Of a stretch of DNA of 64,000 bases, positions 51,897 to 59,052 are shown one piece after another. This DNA is from an uncultured Lachnospiraceae bacterium (GTDB lineage Bacteria > Bacillota > Clostridia > Lachnospirales > Lachnospiraceae): assembly GCA_910584845.1 (NCBI GenBank), contig CAJUDH010000009.1:62001-126000 (forward strand). Direction: 5' to 3'. A model generated the notes under the pieces. The model did not search any database. It was given only the letters and a program-made list of their open reading frames with translations, and was not told the DNA's origin. The first letter of the stretch is position 1, and the number at the start of each line of letters is the position of its first letter. The translations under genes and the position numbers were made by a program.

Positions 51897-52766
51897 ATGG
51901 CTACGAAAAACATCCAGAATCCGATTGTGAGGAAGGCGGCGGAATATGGGCTGATTACTTTTAGCATTTGGATTATGGTGGTGGGGATCTATTTTTTCAA
52001 ATTCCCCAATAATTTTGCTTTTGGAGGGGTTACCGGGTTTTCTACAGTGGTTGCCCGGCTGACCGGTTTTTCCGCAGGGGATTTTACGTTTTTTGTCAAT
52101 ACGGCTTTGTTGGCCTTGGGGTTTATGTTTTTAGGGACGGACGTAGGCGTGAAGACGGTTTATGCCAGTATGTTGATGTCCGTGAGCCTGTCTGTGCTGG
52201 AACGGCTGTACCCGTTGGGTGCGCCTTTGACCCGCGAGCCATTATTGGAACTGATTTTTGCCATATTTTGCCCGGGCCTGGGTTCGGCGGTTTTGTTTAA
52301 CATCGGCGCTTCCAGCGGGGGTACCGATATTATCGCCATGATTTTAAAAAAGCACACCAGCATGAACATCGGGACTGCCCTGCTGGTGGTAGACCTGACT
52401 TCGGTGGTCTTGGCCTTTTTTGTCTTTGGCCCCACCACCGGGCTGTTTTCCTGCCTGGGCCTGATGGCGAAGTCCCTGGTTATTGACGATGTGATTGAAA
52501 ACATGAACCTGTGTAAATGTTTTAATATTGTCTGCGACAACCCGGGGCCAATTTGTGACTACATCATCAAGGAGCTGAACCGGAGCGCTACCGTATATAA
52601 GGCGGAAGGGGCTTTCAGCCACCAGGGGAAAACCATTATCCTGGCTACGATGAAACGGGGCCAGGCGATAAAACTGCGAAATTACATACGGAAGGTCGAA
52701 CCGACGGCATTTATCCTGATTTCCAATTCCAGCGAAATTATCGGCAAGGGGTTTTTGGCAAATTAG
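51897..52766 (+). CDS. YitT family membrane protein
   Basis: 289 residues. Five or six transmembrane helices with FAFGGVTGFSTVVARLTG, SSGGTDIIAMILKKHTSMNIG and GLMAKSLVIDDVIENMN, followed by a cytoplasmic DUF2179 domain (ATVYKAEGAFSHQGKTIILATM, RKVEPTAFILISNSSEIIGKGF). Function in the family is not established; related proteins are common in Firmicutes. Ends in a strong hairpin. Confidence 0.9.
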   Translation: MATKNIQNPIVRKAAEYGLITFSIWIMVVGIYFFKFPNNFAFGGVTGFSTVVARLTGFSAGDFTFFVNTALLALGFMFLGTDVGVKTVYASMLMSVSLSVLERLYPLGAPLTREPLLELIFAIFCPGLGSAVLFNIGASSGGTDIIAMILKKHTSMNIGTALLVVDLTSVVLAFFVFGPTTGLFSCLGLMAKSLVIDDVIENMNLCKCFNIVCDNPGPICDYIIKELNRSATVYKAEGAFSHQGKTIILATMKRGQAIKLRNYIRKVEPTAFILISNSSEIIGKGFLAN

Positions 52767-52785
52767 AGGAGGCCTAAGGGGGTAT

Positions 52786-52848
52786 TTCTGCCAGGCGCCC
52801 GCCGGATAAGGGGGCGCCTGGCAGAATGTGTTTTTGAAACACATTCCA
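52786..52848 (+). terminator. Tandem hairpins after yitT
   Basis: TTCTGCCAGGCGCCC pairs perfectly with GGGCGCCTGGCAGAA. It is immediately overlapped by a second stem, GAATGTGTTT with AAACACATTC. The T-run is weak (TGTTTTTG). Confidence 0.7.
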
Positions 52849-52977
52849 AAACAGCGGTGCGAAATACGGTTTTTGGGCATATATTAGACGGTAGGCAGCT
52901 GTTTGGCCGTAGGGTTACAATAACCACGGTCCAATGGAAACCCATGGCCAGCCGGCGGCAGACAAGGAGGAAACCGT

Positions 52978-53784
52978 ATGAAGGAAAATGGAAAAGCGGA
53001 CTGTGGCCAGGCCCAGCAGGAATATATAAAAAAGGAAAAACGCCATAAAAGGCATGTGGCTGTTTGCCGGATCCTGCTGCTGGCAGTTATGCTGGCAAGC
53101 TGGGAAGCAGGCGCCCGGCTGGGGGTGATCGACGATTTTATTTTCAGTTCCCCCACACGGGTTTTCCGGTGTTTTTGGACAATGGCCAGGGATGGGAGCC
53201 TTTTGGGCCATGTGGGGGTTACTTTGCTGGAGACTTTAATTAGTTTTGGGCTTTGTGTGGCCATTGGCCTTGGCGTAGCCATGGCGCTTTGGTTCAGCCG
53301 CAGCGCGTCGGAGATATGGGAGCCTTATTTGGTCATGCTAAACAGCCTGCCCAAGTCTGCACTGGCCCCGATGCTGATTGTGTGGCTGGGGAACCATGTG
53401 AGGACGATTGTGGTGGCGGCCGTGTCTGTGGCGGTGTTTGGCGCCATCCTGACGCTGCACAATGGTTTTTCCCAAGTGGACCCGGATAAAATTAAATTGA
53501 TTTATTCCCTGGGCGGCACCCGCAGGGACGTAATGGTTAAAGTGCTGCTGCCAGGCTCCGTGCCGCTGATTATCAGCAATATGAAAGTAAATATCGGCCT
53601 ATGCCTGGTAGGGGTGATTATTGGGGAATTTTTGGCGGCGCAGAAAGGGCTGGGATATTTGATTATTTATGGGAGCCAAGTGTTTAAACTGGATCTGGTT
53701 ATGATGAGCATAGCGATCCTCTGCATCCTGTCGGCGGCCTTGTACCAGGCCGTTGCCTGGCTGGAGAAAAAGGCCTCATTATAA
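52978..53784 (+). CDS. ABC transporter permease (SsuC/TauC type)
   Basis: 268 residues, about six helices after a basic N-terminus. FSSPTRVFRCFW, LNSLPKSALAPMLIVWLG and the EAA loop GGTRRDVMVKVLLPGSVPLI are typical of sulfonate, nitrate or thiamine-precursor importers. The ATPase partner is encoded convergently just downstream, and no substrate-binding protein gene is present, so the substrate is open. Confidence 0.88.
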   Translation: MKENGKADCGQAQQEYIKKEKRHKRHVAVCRILLLAVMLASWEAGARLGVIDDFIFSSPTRVFRCFWTMARDGSLLGHVGVTLLETLISFGLCVAIGLGVAMALWFSRSASEIWEPYLVMLNSLPKSALAPMLIVWLGNHVRTIVVAAVSVAVFGAILTLHNGFSQVDPDKIKLIYSLGGTRRDVMVKVLLPGSVPLIISNMKVNIGLCLVGVIIGEFLAAQKGLGYLIIYGSQVFKLDLVMMSIAILCILSAALYQAVAWLEKKASL

Positions 53785-53791
53785 AAGCCGG

Positions 53792-53846
53792 CAAACGGCG
53801 CAGGAGCAAAGGAAGCAGGCCTTCCGGGGTTCCTGCGCCGTTTGGC
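53792..53846. terminator. Bidirectional terminator between the convergent ABC genes
   Basis: CAAACGGCGCAGGA pairs perfectly with TCCTGCGCCGTTTG around a 25-base loop that itself holds AAGCAGGCCTT-type pairing. Confidence 0.75.
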
Positions 53847-53881
53847 GTTTCTTATCACTTCCGGCAGTTTCTTGCCCTTTG

Positions 53882-54646
53882 CTAATGTTCCTGCAGCAAC
53901 TCCCATACCCGGTTAAAGTATGCAGAAAATTCGCCGGCGTTTCTTCGTTTTAAAGGGCTGTCGTATTCTGGCGGGAAATGGATGGGCAGTAAAGCCTTTA
54001 TTTTGCCGGGGCGGCATGACAGGATAAGGATCCGATCCGCTACGCTGATGGCTTCGGACAAGTCATGGGTGATTAAAATAGCTGTTTTTCCCGTACTGCG
54101 TATGATGCTGCTGATATCGTCGCATACGGACAACCTGGTTTGGTAGTCCAGGGCGGAAAATGGTTCGTCCAATAGGAGCAGGTCCGGTTTTAAGGCAAGG
54201 GTGCGGATCAGGGCCGCCCTCTGGCGCATTCCGCCGGAAAGCTCTGAGGGGCGGGCGGATGCGAAGCCATTTAGCCCGTAAGCTTCCAGCATTTCCCGCA
54301 GGCCGCGGCGGGTATCATCGTTGAGCTTTTTTTGGATTTCCAGCCCTAAAGCTACGTTCCCGTAGATGGTGCGCCATTCGAAAAGATGGTCTTTTTGCAG
54401 CATATAGCCGATACCTGCGTGAGACTGCCCAATGGGGATGCCATCCATGGAGATATTCCCCTTTTCTGGCTTTAGCAGGCCGCACAACAGGGACAGCAAC
54501 GTGGATTTACCACATCCCGACGGGCCGATGACAGCCAGAAATTCCCCGGAGGGTACGGTGAAGGATATATGGGAAAGGGCCGGGGTTTCGCCTTCCAGTG
54601 TATGGTAAGAATAGCTGACGCCACAGACCTCCAGTTTCGGCTTCAT
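53882..54646 (-). CDS. ABC transporter ATPase (SsuB/TauB type)
   Basis: 254 residues. Walker A VIGPSGCGKSTLLS, Q-loop YMLQKDHLFEWRT, signature LSGGMRQRAALIRTLA, Walker B LLLLDEPFSALD and H-loop LITHDLSEAI. The YMLQ and LFEWRT Q-loop context is typical of nitrate/sulfonate importers, matching the SsuC-like permease on the other strand. SD AAGGAGGT lies before ATG 54646, with a palindrome upstream that may control it. Confidence 0.92.
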   Translation of the reverse strand: MKPKLEVCGVSYSYHTLEGETPALSHISFTVPSGEFLAVIGPSGCGKSTLLSLLCGLLKPEKGNISMDGIPIGQSHAGIGYMLQKDHLFEWRTIYGNVALGLEIQKKLNDDTRRGLREMLEAYGLNGFASARPSELSGGMRQRAALIRTLALKPDLLLLDEPFSALDYQTRLSVCDDISSIIRSTGKTAILITHDLSEAISVADRILILSCRPGKIKALLPIHFPPEYDSPLKRRNAGEFSAYFNRVWELLQEH

Positions 54647-54670
54647 AGGTTAGTTACCTCCTTGATTTAC

Positions 54671-54687
54671 CATATGATTATCATATG
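54671..54687. promoter_or_regulatory. Palindromic operator candidate upstream of the ABC ATPase gene
   Basis: CATATGAT-T-ATCATATG, a perfect 8-bp dyad with one central base, 25 bases from the ATPase start and on the side of the divergent Crp/Fnr gene. Regulator unknown. Confidence 0.5.
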
Positions 54688-54785
54688 AAAGGGGAAAGCC
54701 GGGGGTGTAGGCAAGGGCAGATCTGCCAAAGATTGTCATATCTAGGCGAAAGCGCAAAATTATTATAGTAAAAAATGACAAAACA

Positions 54786-54794
54786 TGTTATAAT
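54786..54794 (+). promoter_or_regulatory. Extended -10 promoter of the Crp/Fnr gene
   Basis: TGTTATAAT is an extended -10 in an AT-rich stretch; no good -35 seen. Confidence 0.55.
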
Positions 54795-54861
54795 TATATA
54801 AGAAAAAGATACGAGGGGGAGATTTGCCACGGAGACAAACCATGATTTATTTGAATGTTTT

Positions 54862-55515
54862 TTGACCTATGGACAACGGATCACCACAAAAAAGAACCAG
54901 ATTTTATATTCCCCCGATAACCAGGTGCAGGCAGATTCTTTATATTATCTGGAGTCCGGGGTGGTAGCGTTGATGAGCTATTCCCGGGAAGGGGAAGAGC
55001 GGGTATACCAATATTTCCACAAGCAGAGGATCCTTGGGTTTATGCCGTTGCTGCTTAGCGCCATTGACTGCCAGGCCATTACCGGAAAAAAGGACCGGCT
55101 TCAACTGTTCCAAATGACGAAGTCGCCCTGCATATTATACCAGATGCGGGGGAACGTGTTCCGCAAGCTGCTGAAAGAGGACTTAAAATTCAACCAATTG
55201 ATGCTTCAGGCGGTTACAGCCAATTATCAGGAAGTGCTCATCCATTTTCAGCATTCGCAGGAAGACAACGCGGGTGTCCGTTTCTGCCGTTTGCTGTTAG
55301 AGTTTTACGTGACAAAAAACGGGGAAAAAGTCCTTCCCAAAACAATGACATGCCTGGAAATATCAAAATATTTAGGCACCCATCCGGTGACGGTATCCCG
55401 AATCATTGCCCGTTTGAAAAAAGACGGGTGTATCAGTAAGGAACAAGGCACCATCATCATACAGGATGAGGCGCGTTTAAAGCAGTTAGTCCACGACGGG
55501 GTGGAAATCCGATGA
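54862..55515 (+). CDS. Crp/Fnr family transcriptional regulator
   Basis: Cyclic-nucleotide-binding-like domain (about 1-120: NQILYSPDNQVQADSLYYLESGVVALM) and C-terminal helix-turn-helix (MTCLEISKYLGTHPVTVSRIIARLKKDG). No Fnr cysteine cluster is seen. The start is doubtful: TTG 54862 has no SD, and family-like sequence (NHDLFECFL) continues upstream in the same frame to about 54832 without a start codon, while the good SD AGGGGGAG at 54814 leads to TTG 54824 in another frame. A one-base frameshift near the start, or a rare start codon, is possible. Divergent to the ABC ATPase, its likely target. Confidence 0.82.
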   Translation: MTYGQRITTKKNQILYSPDNQVQADSLYYLESGVVALMSYSREGEERVYQYFHKQRILGFMPLLLSAIDCQAITGKKDRLQLFQMTKSPCILYQMRGNVFRKLLKEDLKFNQLMLQAVTANYQEVLIHFQHSQEDNAGVRFCRLLLEFYVTKNGEKVLPKTMTCLEISKYLGTHPVTVSRIIARLKKDGCISKEQGTIIIQDEARLKQLVHDGVEIR

Positions 55516-55563
55516 AAACGGCCCGGCAAGCTTTTATTGGGAAAGCTTGCAGGGCCGTTTTGC
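55515..55563. terminator. Bidirectional terminator between Crp/Fnr and phosphoribosyltransferase genes
   Basis: AAAACGGCCC-GGCAAGCTTT pairs with AAAGCTTGC-GGGCCGTTTT with one bulge. Confidence 0.85.
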
Positions 55564-55611
55564 AGTTGTTTGGAATCCGGTAACCGCCGTGGGTCCTATG
55601 CCCTTACGGGC

Positions 55612-56331
55612 TTAATCCAGGACGGTGTACCCGTAGCTATTAACAATGGCGTCTAATTTTACGCCGTTTTTGCAATCCGGGCACTGGCTGGGGTCTGACA
55701 GCCGGAAATCCGGAAGGTCGGAAGTGTCAAATACGGAATTGACCGGATAACCGTCAATCTCGTCCACTGCGGAGAAGATCACGGAAATCCCCTCGATCAG
55801 GCCGCCGTAAGATTGGATGCAGCGAATGCTTTTGGATATGGTCCTGCCAGACATGGCTGTTGCCAGCACTACCAGCACGTGCTTGTCTTTCAGCATGGGG
55901 CGGATGTTGTCCCGCACGACCATTTGCCCGGTAGAATCAAATTCAGGGGTAATGATATAACTGGTCTTGTGGCTGTTTAACGTGGTCACGCCGATCTGGG
56001 AAAGCTCGGACGCCACGTAAGCCCCGATGACCTCACACCCGTCCATGCAGATAATGGTATCAATGGGCGTTTTGGTGGACATGGAAGCGATTAATTGCTG
56101 CATGTCCCCACTGACGAAGGGGGTATTCCCTGAAAGGTTTACCCGGTTTACATAACGGGACACCATGGCTTTCGCTACTTGCTGTGCGTCTTTGCGGCGC
56201 ATTTTCAGAGAAGTCATGTCAATATAGTAGTTAATGTGAAAACGGTCGGAAGAAAAATGTCCCTTTGTGACTTTCAAGGCCACGTCATGATTGTCTTTGG
56301 CATAAATCTTGGTTGGTTCCCCCATGCTCAT
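55612..56331 (-). CDS. Phosphoribosyltransferase-like protein
   Basis: 239 residues. The PRPP-binding region reads VLVVLATAMSGRTISKSI, a variant of the type I PRTase loop in which the usual acidic pair before the Thr/Gly loop is replaced by LA. IDTIICMDGCEVIGAYVASEL resembles the orotate PRTase core. The C-terminus carries CPDCKNGVK, a possible half zinc site. Because the acidic residues are missing, catalysis is uncertain; it might be a PRTase-fold regulator. ATG 56331 is behind AGGAGGG. Confidence 0.65.
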   Translation of the reverse strand: MSMGEPTKIYAKDNHDVALKVTKGHFSSDRFHINYYIDMTSLKMRRKDAQQVAKAMVSRYVNRVNLSGNTPFVSGDMQQLIASMSTKTPIDTIICMDGCEVIGAYVASELSQIGVTTLNSHKTSYIITPEFDSTGQMVVRDNIRPMLKDKHVLVVLATAMSGRTISKSIRCIQSYGGLIEGISVIFSAVDEIDGYPVNSVFDTSDLPDFRLSDPSQCPDCKNGVKLDAIVNSYGYTVLD

Positions 56332-56376
56332 TGCTAATCCCTCCTGATTCTTAAATAAATAGCCTTATGGTTGCCT

Positions 56377-56385
56377 ATAATACCA
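56377..56385 (-). promoter_or_regulatory. Possible extended -10 of the phosphoribosyltransferase gene
   Basis: On the minus strand TGGTATTAT; -35 not clear. Confidence 0.35.
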
Positions 56386-56593
56386 GATTACCGGAAATGA
56401 TGGAAAAAAACCATAACAAAAGTTAAGATAGGCGAAAAGGTTAGTAAGATTTAGGGAAAATGGCAGGATTCCCTTGCCCGAAAGCCAGGGCTGCCTTTTG
56501 CCTGTGTACCTTCCACTTCTTTTGCTATTTAAATATAAGGAAAACAAAACGGCAAAACAGCAGCATATTAAGGGAAAAATTGTAAGAAAACCC
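56386..56593. other. AT-rich divergent intergenic region
   Basis: No gene seen between the phosphoribosyltransferase and rimP promoters; only short open frames in A/T-rich sequence. Confidence 0.5.
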
Positions 56594-56622
56594 TTGCAAT
56601 TGGCATTTTCCGGTGTTATAAT
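56594..56622 (+). promoter_or_regulatory. Promoter of the rimP-nusA-infB operon
   Basis: TTGCAA, 17 bases, TATAAT with a TG extended -10; a strong match. Confidence 0.88.
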
Positions 56623-56658
56623 GCATATGATAACACGATAATTAATATATACATGATA

Positions 56659-56688
56659 GAGAGTGGGCGGATGTCCACTCTCGCTTTT
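56659..56688 (+). promoter_or_regulatory. Leader hairpin before rimP (possible attenuator)
   Basis: GAGAGTGG and CCACTCTC form an 8-bp stem around an 8-base loop, followed by GCTTTT, about 30 bases into the transcript. Position and shape suggest transcription attenuation, plausibly autoregulation by the NusA encoded downstream; this is inference. Confidence 0.6.
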
Positions 56689-56736
56689 ATGTATTCTTTA
56701 AAATTTGTTACGGAAATGGCAAAGCGAGGTGATGGC

Positions 56737-57204
56737 ATGACAAGAAGAGAAGAATATGAAGCCAGGACAGAAAAATATTTGCTTCCCCTTCTGGAAGGGC
56801 ACCGGTTTGAGCTGGTGGATGTGGAGTATGTGAAGGAGGCAGGGAATTGGTACCTGCGGGCGTACATTGACAAGGAAGGCGGCATCACCGTGGACGACTG
56901 CGAGGCCATTAGCCGGAATTTAAGCGATTGGCTGGACAAGGAAGACTTTATTGCCGACAGCTATATTCTGGAAGTCAGTTCCCCGGGGCTGGGCAGGCCG
57001 CTGAAAAAGGACAAAGATTTTGAGCGGAATTTAGGCGAGGAAGTGGAACTGAAGCTGTATAAGCCAAGGGGGAAACAAAAAGAGTACGCGGGTATTTTGA
57101 AAGGGTACGACAAAGGCACGGTAATCATAGAGATGGAGGACGGAAAAGAAGAGGTATTCGCCCGTGCCGAGATTGCGTTAATCCGGCTGGTATTCGACTT
57201 TTAG
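56737..57204 (+). CDS. rimP: Ribosome maturation factor RimP
   Basis: 155 residues. 30S assembly factor. ELVDVEYVKEAGNWYLRAYIDKEGGITVDDC and ILEVSSPGLGRPLKKDKDFERNLGEEV are family signatures; the C-terminal SH3-like domain follows. Start ATG 56737 behind a long SD GAGGTGAT; upstream in-frame ATGs fall in the leader hairpin region. Confidence 0.96.
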   Translation: MTRREEYEARTEKYLLPLLEGHRFELVDVEYVKEAGNWYLRAYIDKEGGITVDDCEAISRNLSDWLDKEDFIADSYILEVSSPGLGRPLKKDKDFERNLGEEVELKLYKPRGKQKEYAGILKGYDKGTVIIEMEDGKEEVFARAEIALIRLVFDF

Positions 57205-57237
57205 AAAAAGGAAAGGGTCTTTTAGGAGGAAAAAACC

Positions 57238-58407
57238 ATGAATAAAGAGTTAATTGAGGCATTGGAGCTGCTGGAAAAGGAGAAGAACATCAGCAAAGCG
57301 ACTCTGCTGGAAGCCATTGAGAATTCTTTGCTTACCGCCTGTAAGAACCACTTTGGCAAGGCGGACAACGTGAAGGTGAATATCAACCCCAACACCGGCG
57401 ATTTTGCGGTCTATGCAGAGAAGGAAGTGGTGGAAGAAGTGGAGGACCCGGTGCTTCAGGTAAGCCTTGCCGAGGCTAAAATGAAAAGTCCCAAATATGA
57501 ATTGGGAGACGTGGTACAGTTCCCTATTGAATCCAAGTCCTTTGGACGGATTGCCACCCAAAATGCAAAAAACGTGATCCTGCAGAAAATACGGGAAGAA
57601 GAACGGAACATGCAGTTTAACGACTGGTACCGGAAAGAGAAGGATGTGGTGACCGGCATTGTGCAAAGGTACCTGAACCGGAACGTCAGCATAAACCTGG
57701 GAAAAGTAGATGCGATTTTGACAGAGGCCGAGCAGGTGAAGGGCGAGTTCTTTAAGCCTACCGAACGGATCAAGGTATTTGTACTGGAAGTGAAAGACAC
57801 GCCCAAAGGCCCTAAGATTTCCGTATCCCGGACCCATCCGGATCTGGTAAAACGCCTGTTTGAAGCGGAGGTGACCGAGGTCAGGGACGGCACGGTGGAA
57901 ATCAAGGCCATAGCCCGGGAGGCCGGTTCCCGCACCAAGATTGCCGTCTGGTCCAACGACCCTAATGTAGACCCGGTGGGGGCTTGCGTAGGTATGAACG
58001 GGGCCCGGGTGAATTCCATTGTCAATGAGTTAAGGGGAGAAAAAATCGACATCATTACCTGGAATGAGAACGCGGCATATTTAATAGAGAATGCATTAAG
58101 CCCCGCTAAGGTTATTTGTGTGGTGGCGGACGAGGAGATGCGGGAGGCCCAGGTGATTGTGCCGGACTACCAATTGTCCCTGGCCATTGGAAAGGAAGGG
58201 CAAAATGCCCGGCTGGCAGCCCGGCTGACCGGATATAAGATTGATATTAAGAGTGAGACCCAGGCCAGGGAGATGGGCCTGTTTGAGCAAATGGGCATTG
58301 ACGATCAGGAGGAAGGCGTATATGACGATTTCCCTGCGGAATTTGACATTACGGCTTCGGAAGACTACCCCGTGGAGGATTACGAAGGGCAGGATAACGT
58401 ACAGTAA
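57238..58407 (+). CDS. nusA: Transcription termination/antitermination factor NusA
   Basis: 389 residues: N-terminal polymerase-binding domain (1-130), S1 domain (about 135-200, VTGIVQRYLNRNVSINLG), then two KH domains (DPVGACVGMNGARVNSIVNEL and LAIGKEGQNARLAARLTG). It lacks the C-terminal acidic repeats of proteobacteria, as usual in Firmicutes, ending instead in a short acidic tail. Confidence 0.97.
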   Translation: MNKELIEALELLEKEKNISKATLLEAIENSLLTACKNHFGKADNVKVNINPNTGDFAVYAEKEVVEEVEDPVLQVSLAEAKMKSPKYELGDVVQFPIESKSFGRIATQNAKNVILQKIREEERNMQFNDWYRKEKDVVTGIVQRYLNRNVSINLGKVDAILTEAEQVKGEFFKPTERIKVFVLEVKDTPKGPKISVSRTHPDLVKRLFEAEVTEVRDGTVEIKAIAREAGSRTKIAVWSNDPNVDPVGACVGMNGARVNSIVNELRGEKIDIITWNENAAYLIENALSPAKVICVVADEEMREAQVIVPDYQLSLAIGKEGQNARLAARLTGYKIDIKSETQAREMGLFEQMGIDDQEEGVYDDFPAEFDITASEDYPVEDYEGQDNVQ

Positions 58408-58457
58408 CGATTGTTAAGGGTCGCTGCAACGTGGAAAAGATAGGGAGTGAGGAACTG

Positions 58458-58727
58458 GTGAGTACGAAGAAAACCCCCCAGAGGCAATGTATTGGCTGTG
58501 GGGAAATGAAAAATAAAAGGGAGCTGATCCGGATCCTGAAAACCCCGGAAGGGGAATTCACGCTGGATGCCACCGGAAGGAAGAACGGGCGGGGGGCTTA
58601 TTTATGCCCATCCATGGATTGTTTGAAAAAGGCCATAAAAGGAAAAGGGCTGGAGCGGTCTTTCAAGATGGCCGTCCCGAAGGAGGTTTACGAGGTTTTG
58701 GAAAAGGAGATGGGGCATCTTGGATGA
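58458..58727 (+). CDS. rnpM: YlxR family RNA-binding protein (RnpM)
   Basis: 89 residues. QRQCIGCGEMKNKRELIRIL and GRKNGRGAYLCPSMDCLKKAIK are the YlxR pattern with the cysteine pairs. Family members bind RNase P RNA. GTG 58458 is chosen because it places the conserved cysteines near residue 11 as in relatives and has GTGAGG just upstream; GTG 58431 is an alternative. Overlaps the next gene by 8 bases. Confidence 0.93.
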   Translation: MSTKKTPQRQCIGCGEMKNKRELIRILKTPEGEFTLDATGRKNGRGAYLCPSMDCLKKAIKGKGLERSFKMAVPKEVYEVLEKEMGHLG

Positions 58728-59052
58728 TAGGCAGAAAGTTTTGGGGCTGGTTGGCTTGGCTATGAAAGCAGGAAAGGCAGCCAGCGGCGAGTTTATGGCG
58801 GAAAAGGCGGTGAAATCCGGAAAGGCCCGTCTTGTGGTGGTGTCAGTGGAAGCTTCGGACAATACGAAGAAAATGTTCACCAACATGTGTACTTACTATA
58901 AAGTTCCTATCTGCTATTTTGGAGGAAAAGGCGAACTGGGCCATGCCATGGGCAAGGAAGAAAGGGCCTCGCTGGCAATTGTGGACGAAGGGTTTGCCAA
59001 AGCAATCGTAAAACAAATGAATAAAATCGGAGGTAGTGAGTATGAGAGTTAA
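58720..59052 (+). CDS. YlxQ, ribosomal protein L7Ae-like K-turn binder
   Basis: 110 residues. LGLVGLAMKAGKAASGEFMAEKAV and ARLVVVSVEASDNTKKMF are the L7Ae/L30e fold typical of YlxQ, an RNA kink-turn binding protein of the nusA-infB operon. TTG 58720 start behind AAGGAG. Confidence 0.92.
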   Translation: MDDRQKVLGLVGLAMKAGKAASGEFMAEKAVKSGKARLVVVSVEASDNTKKMFTNMCTYYKVPICYFGGKGELGHAMGKEERASLAIVDEGFAKAIVKQMNKIGGSEYES

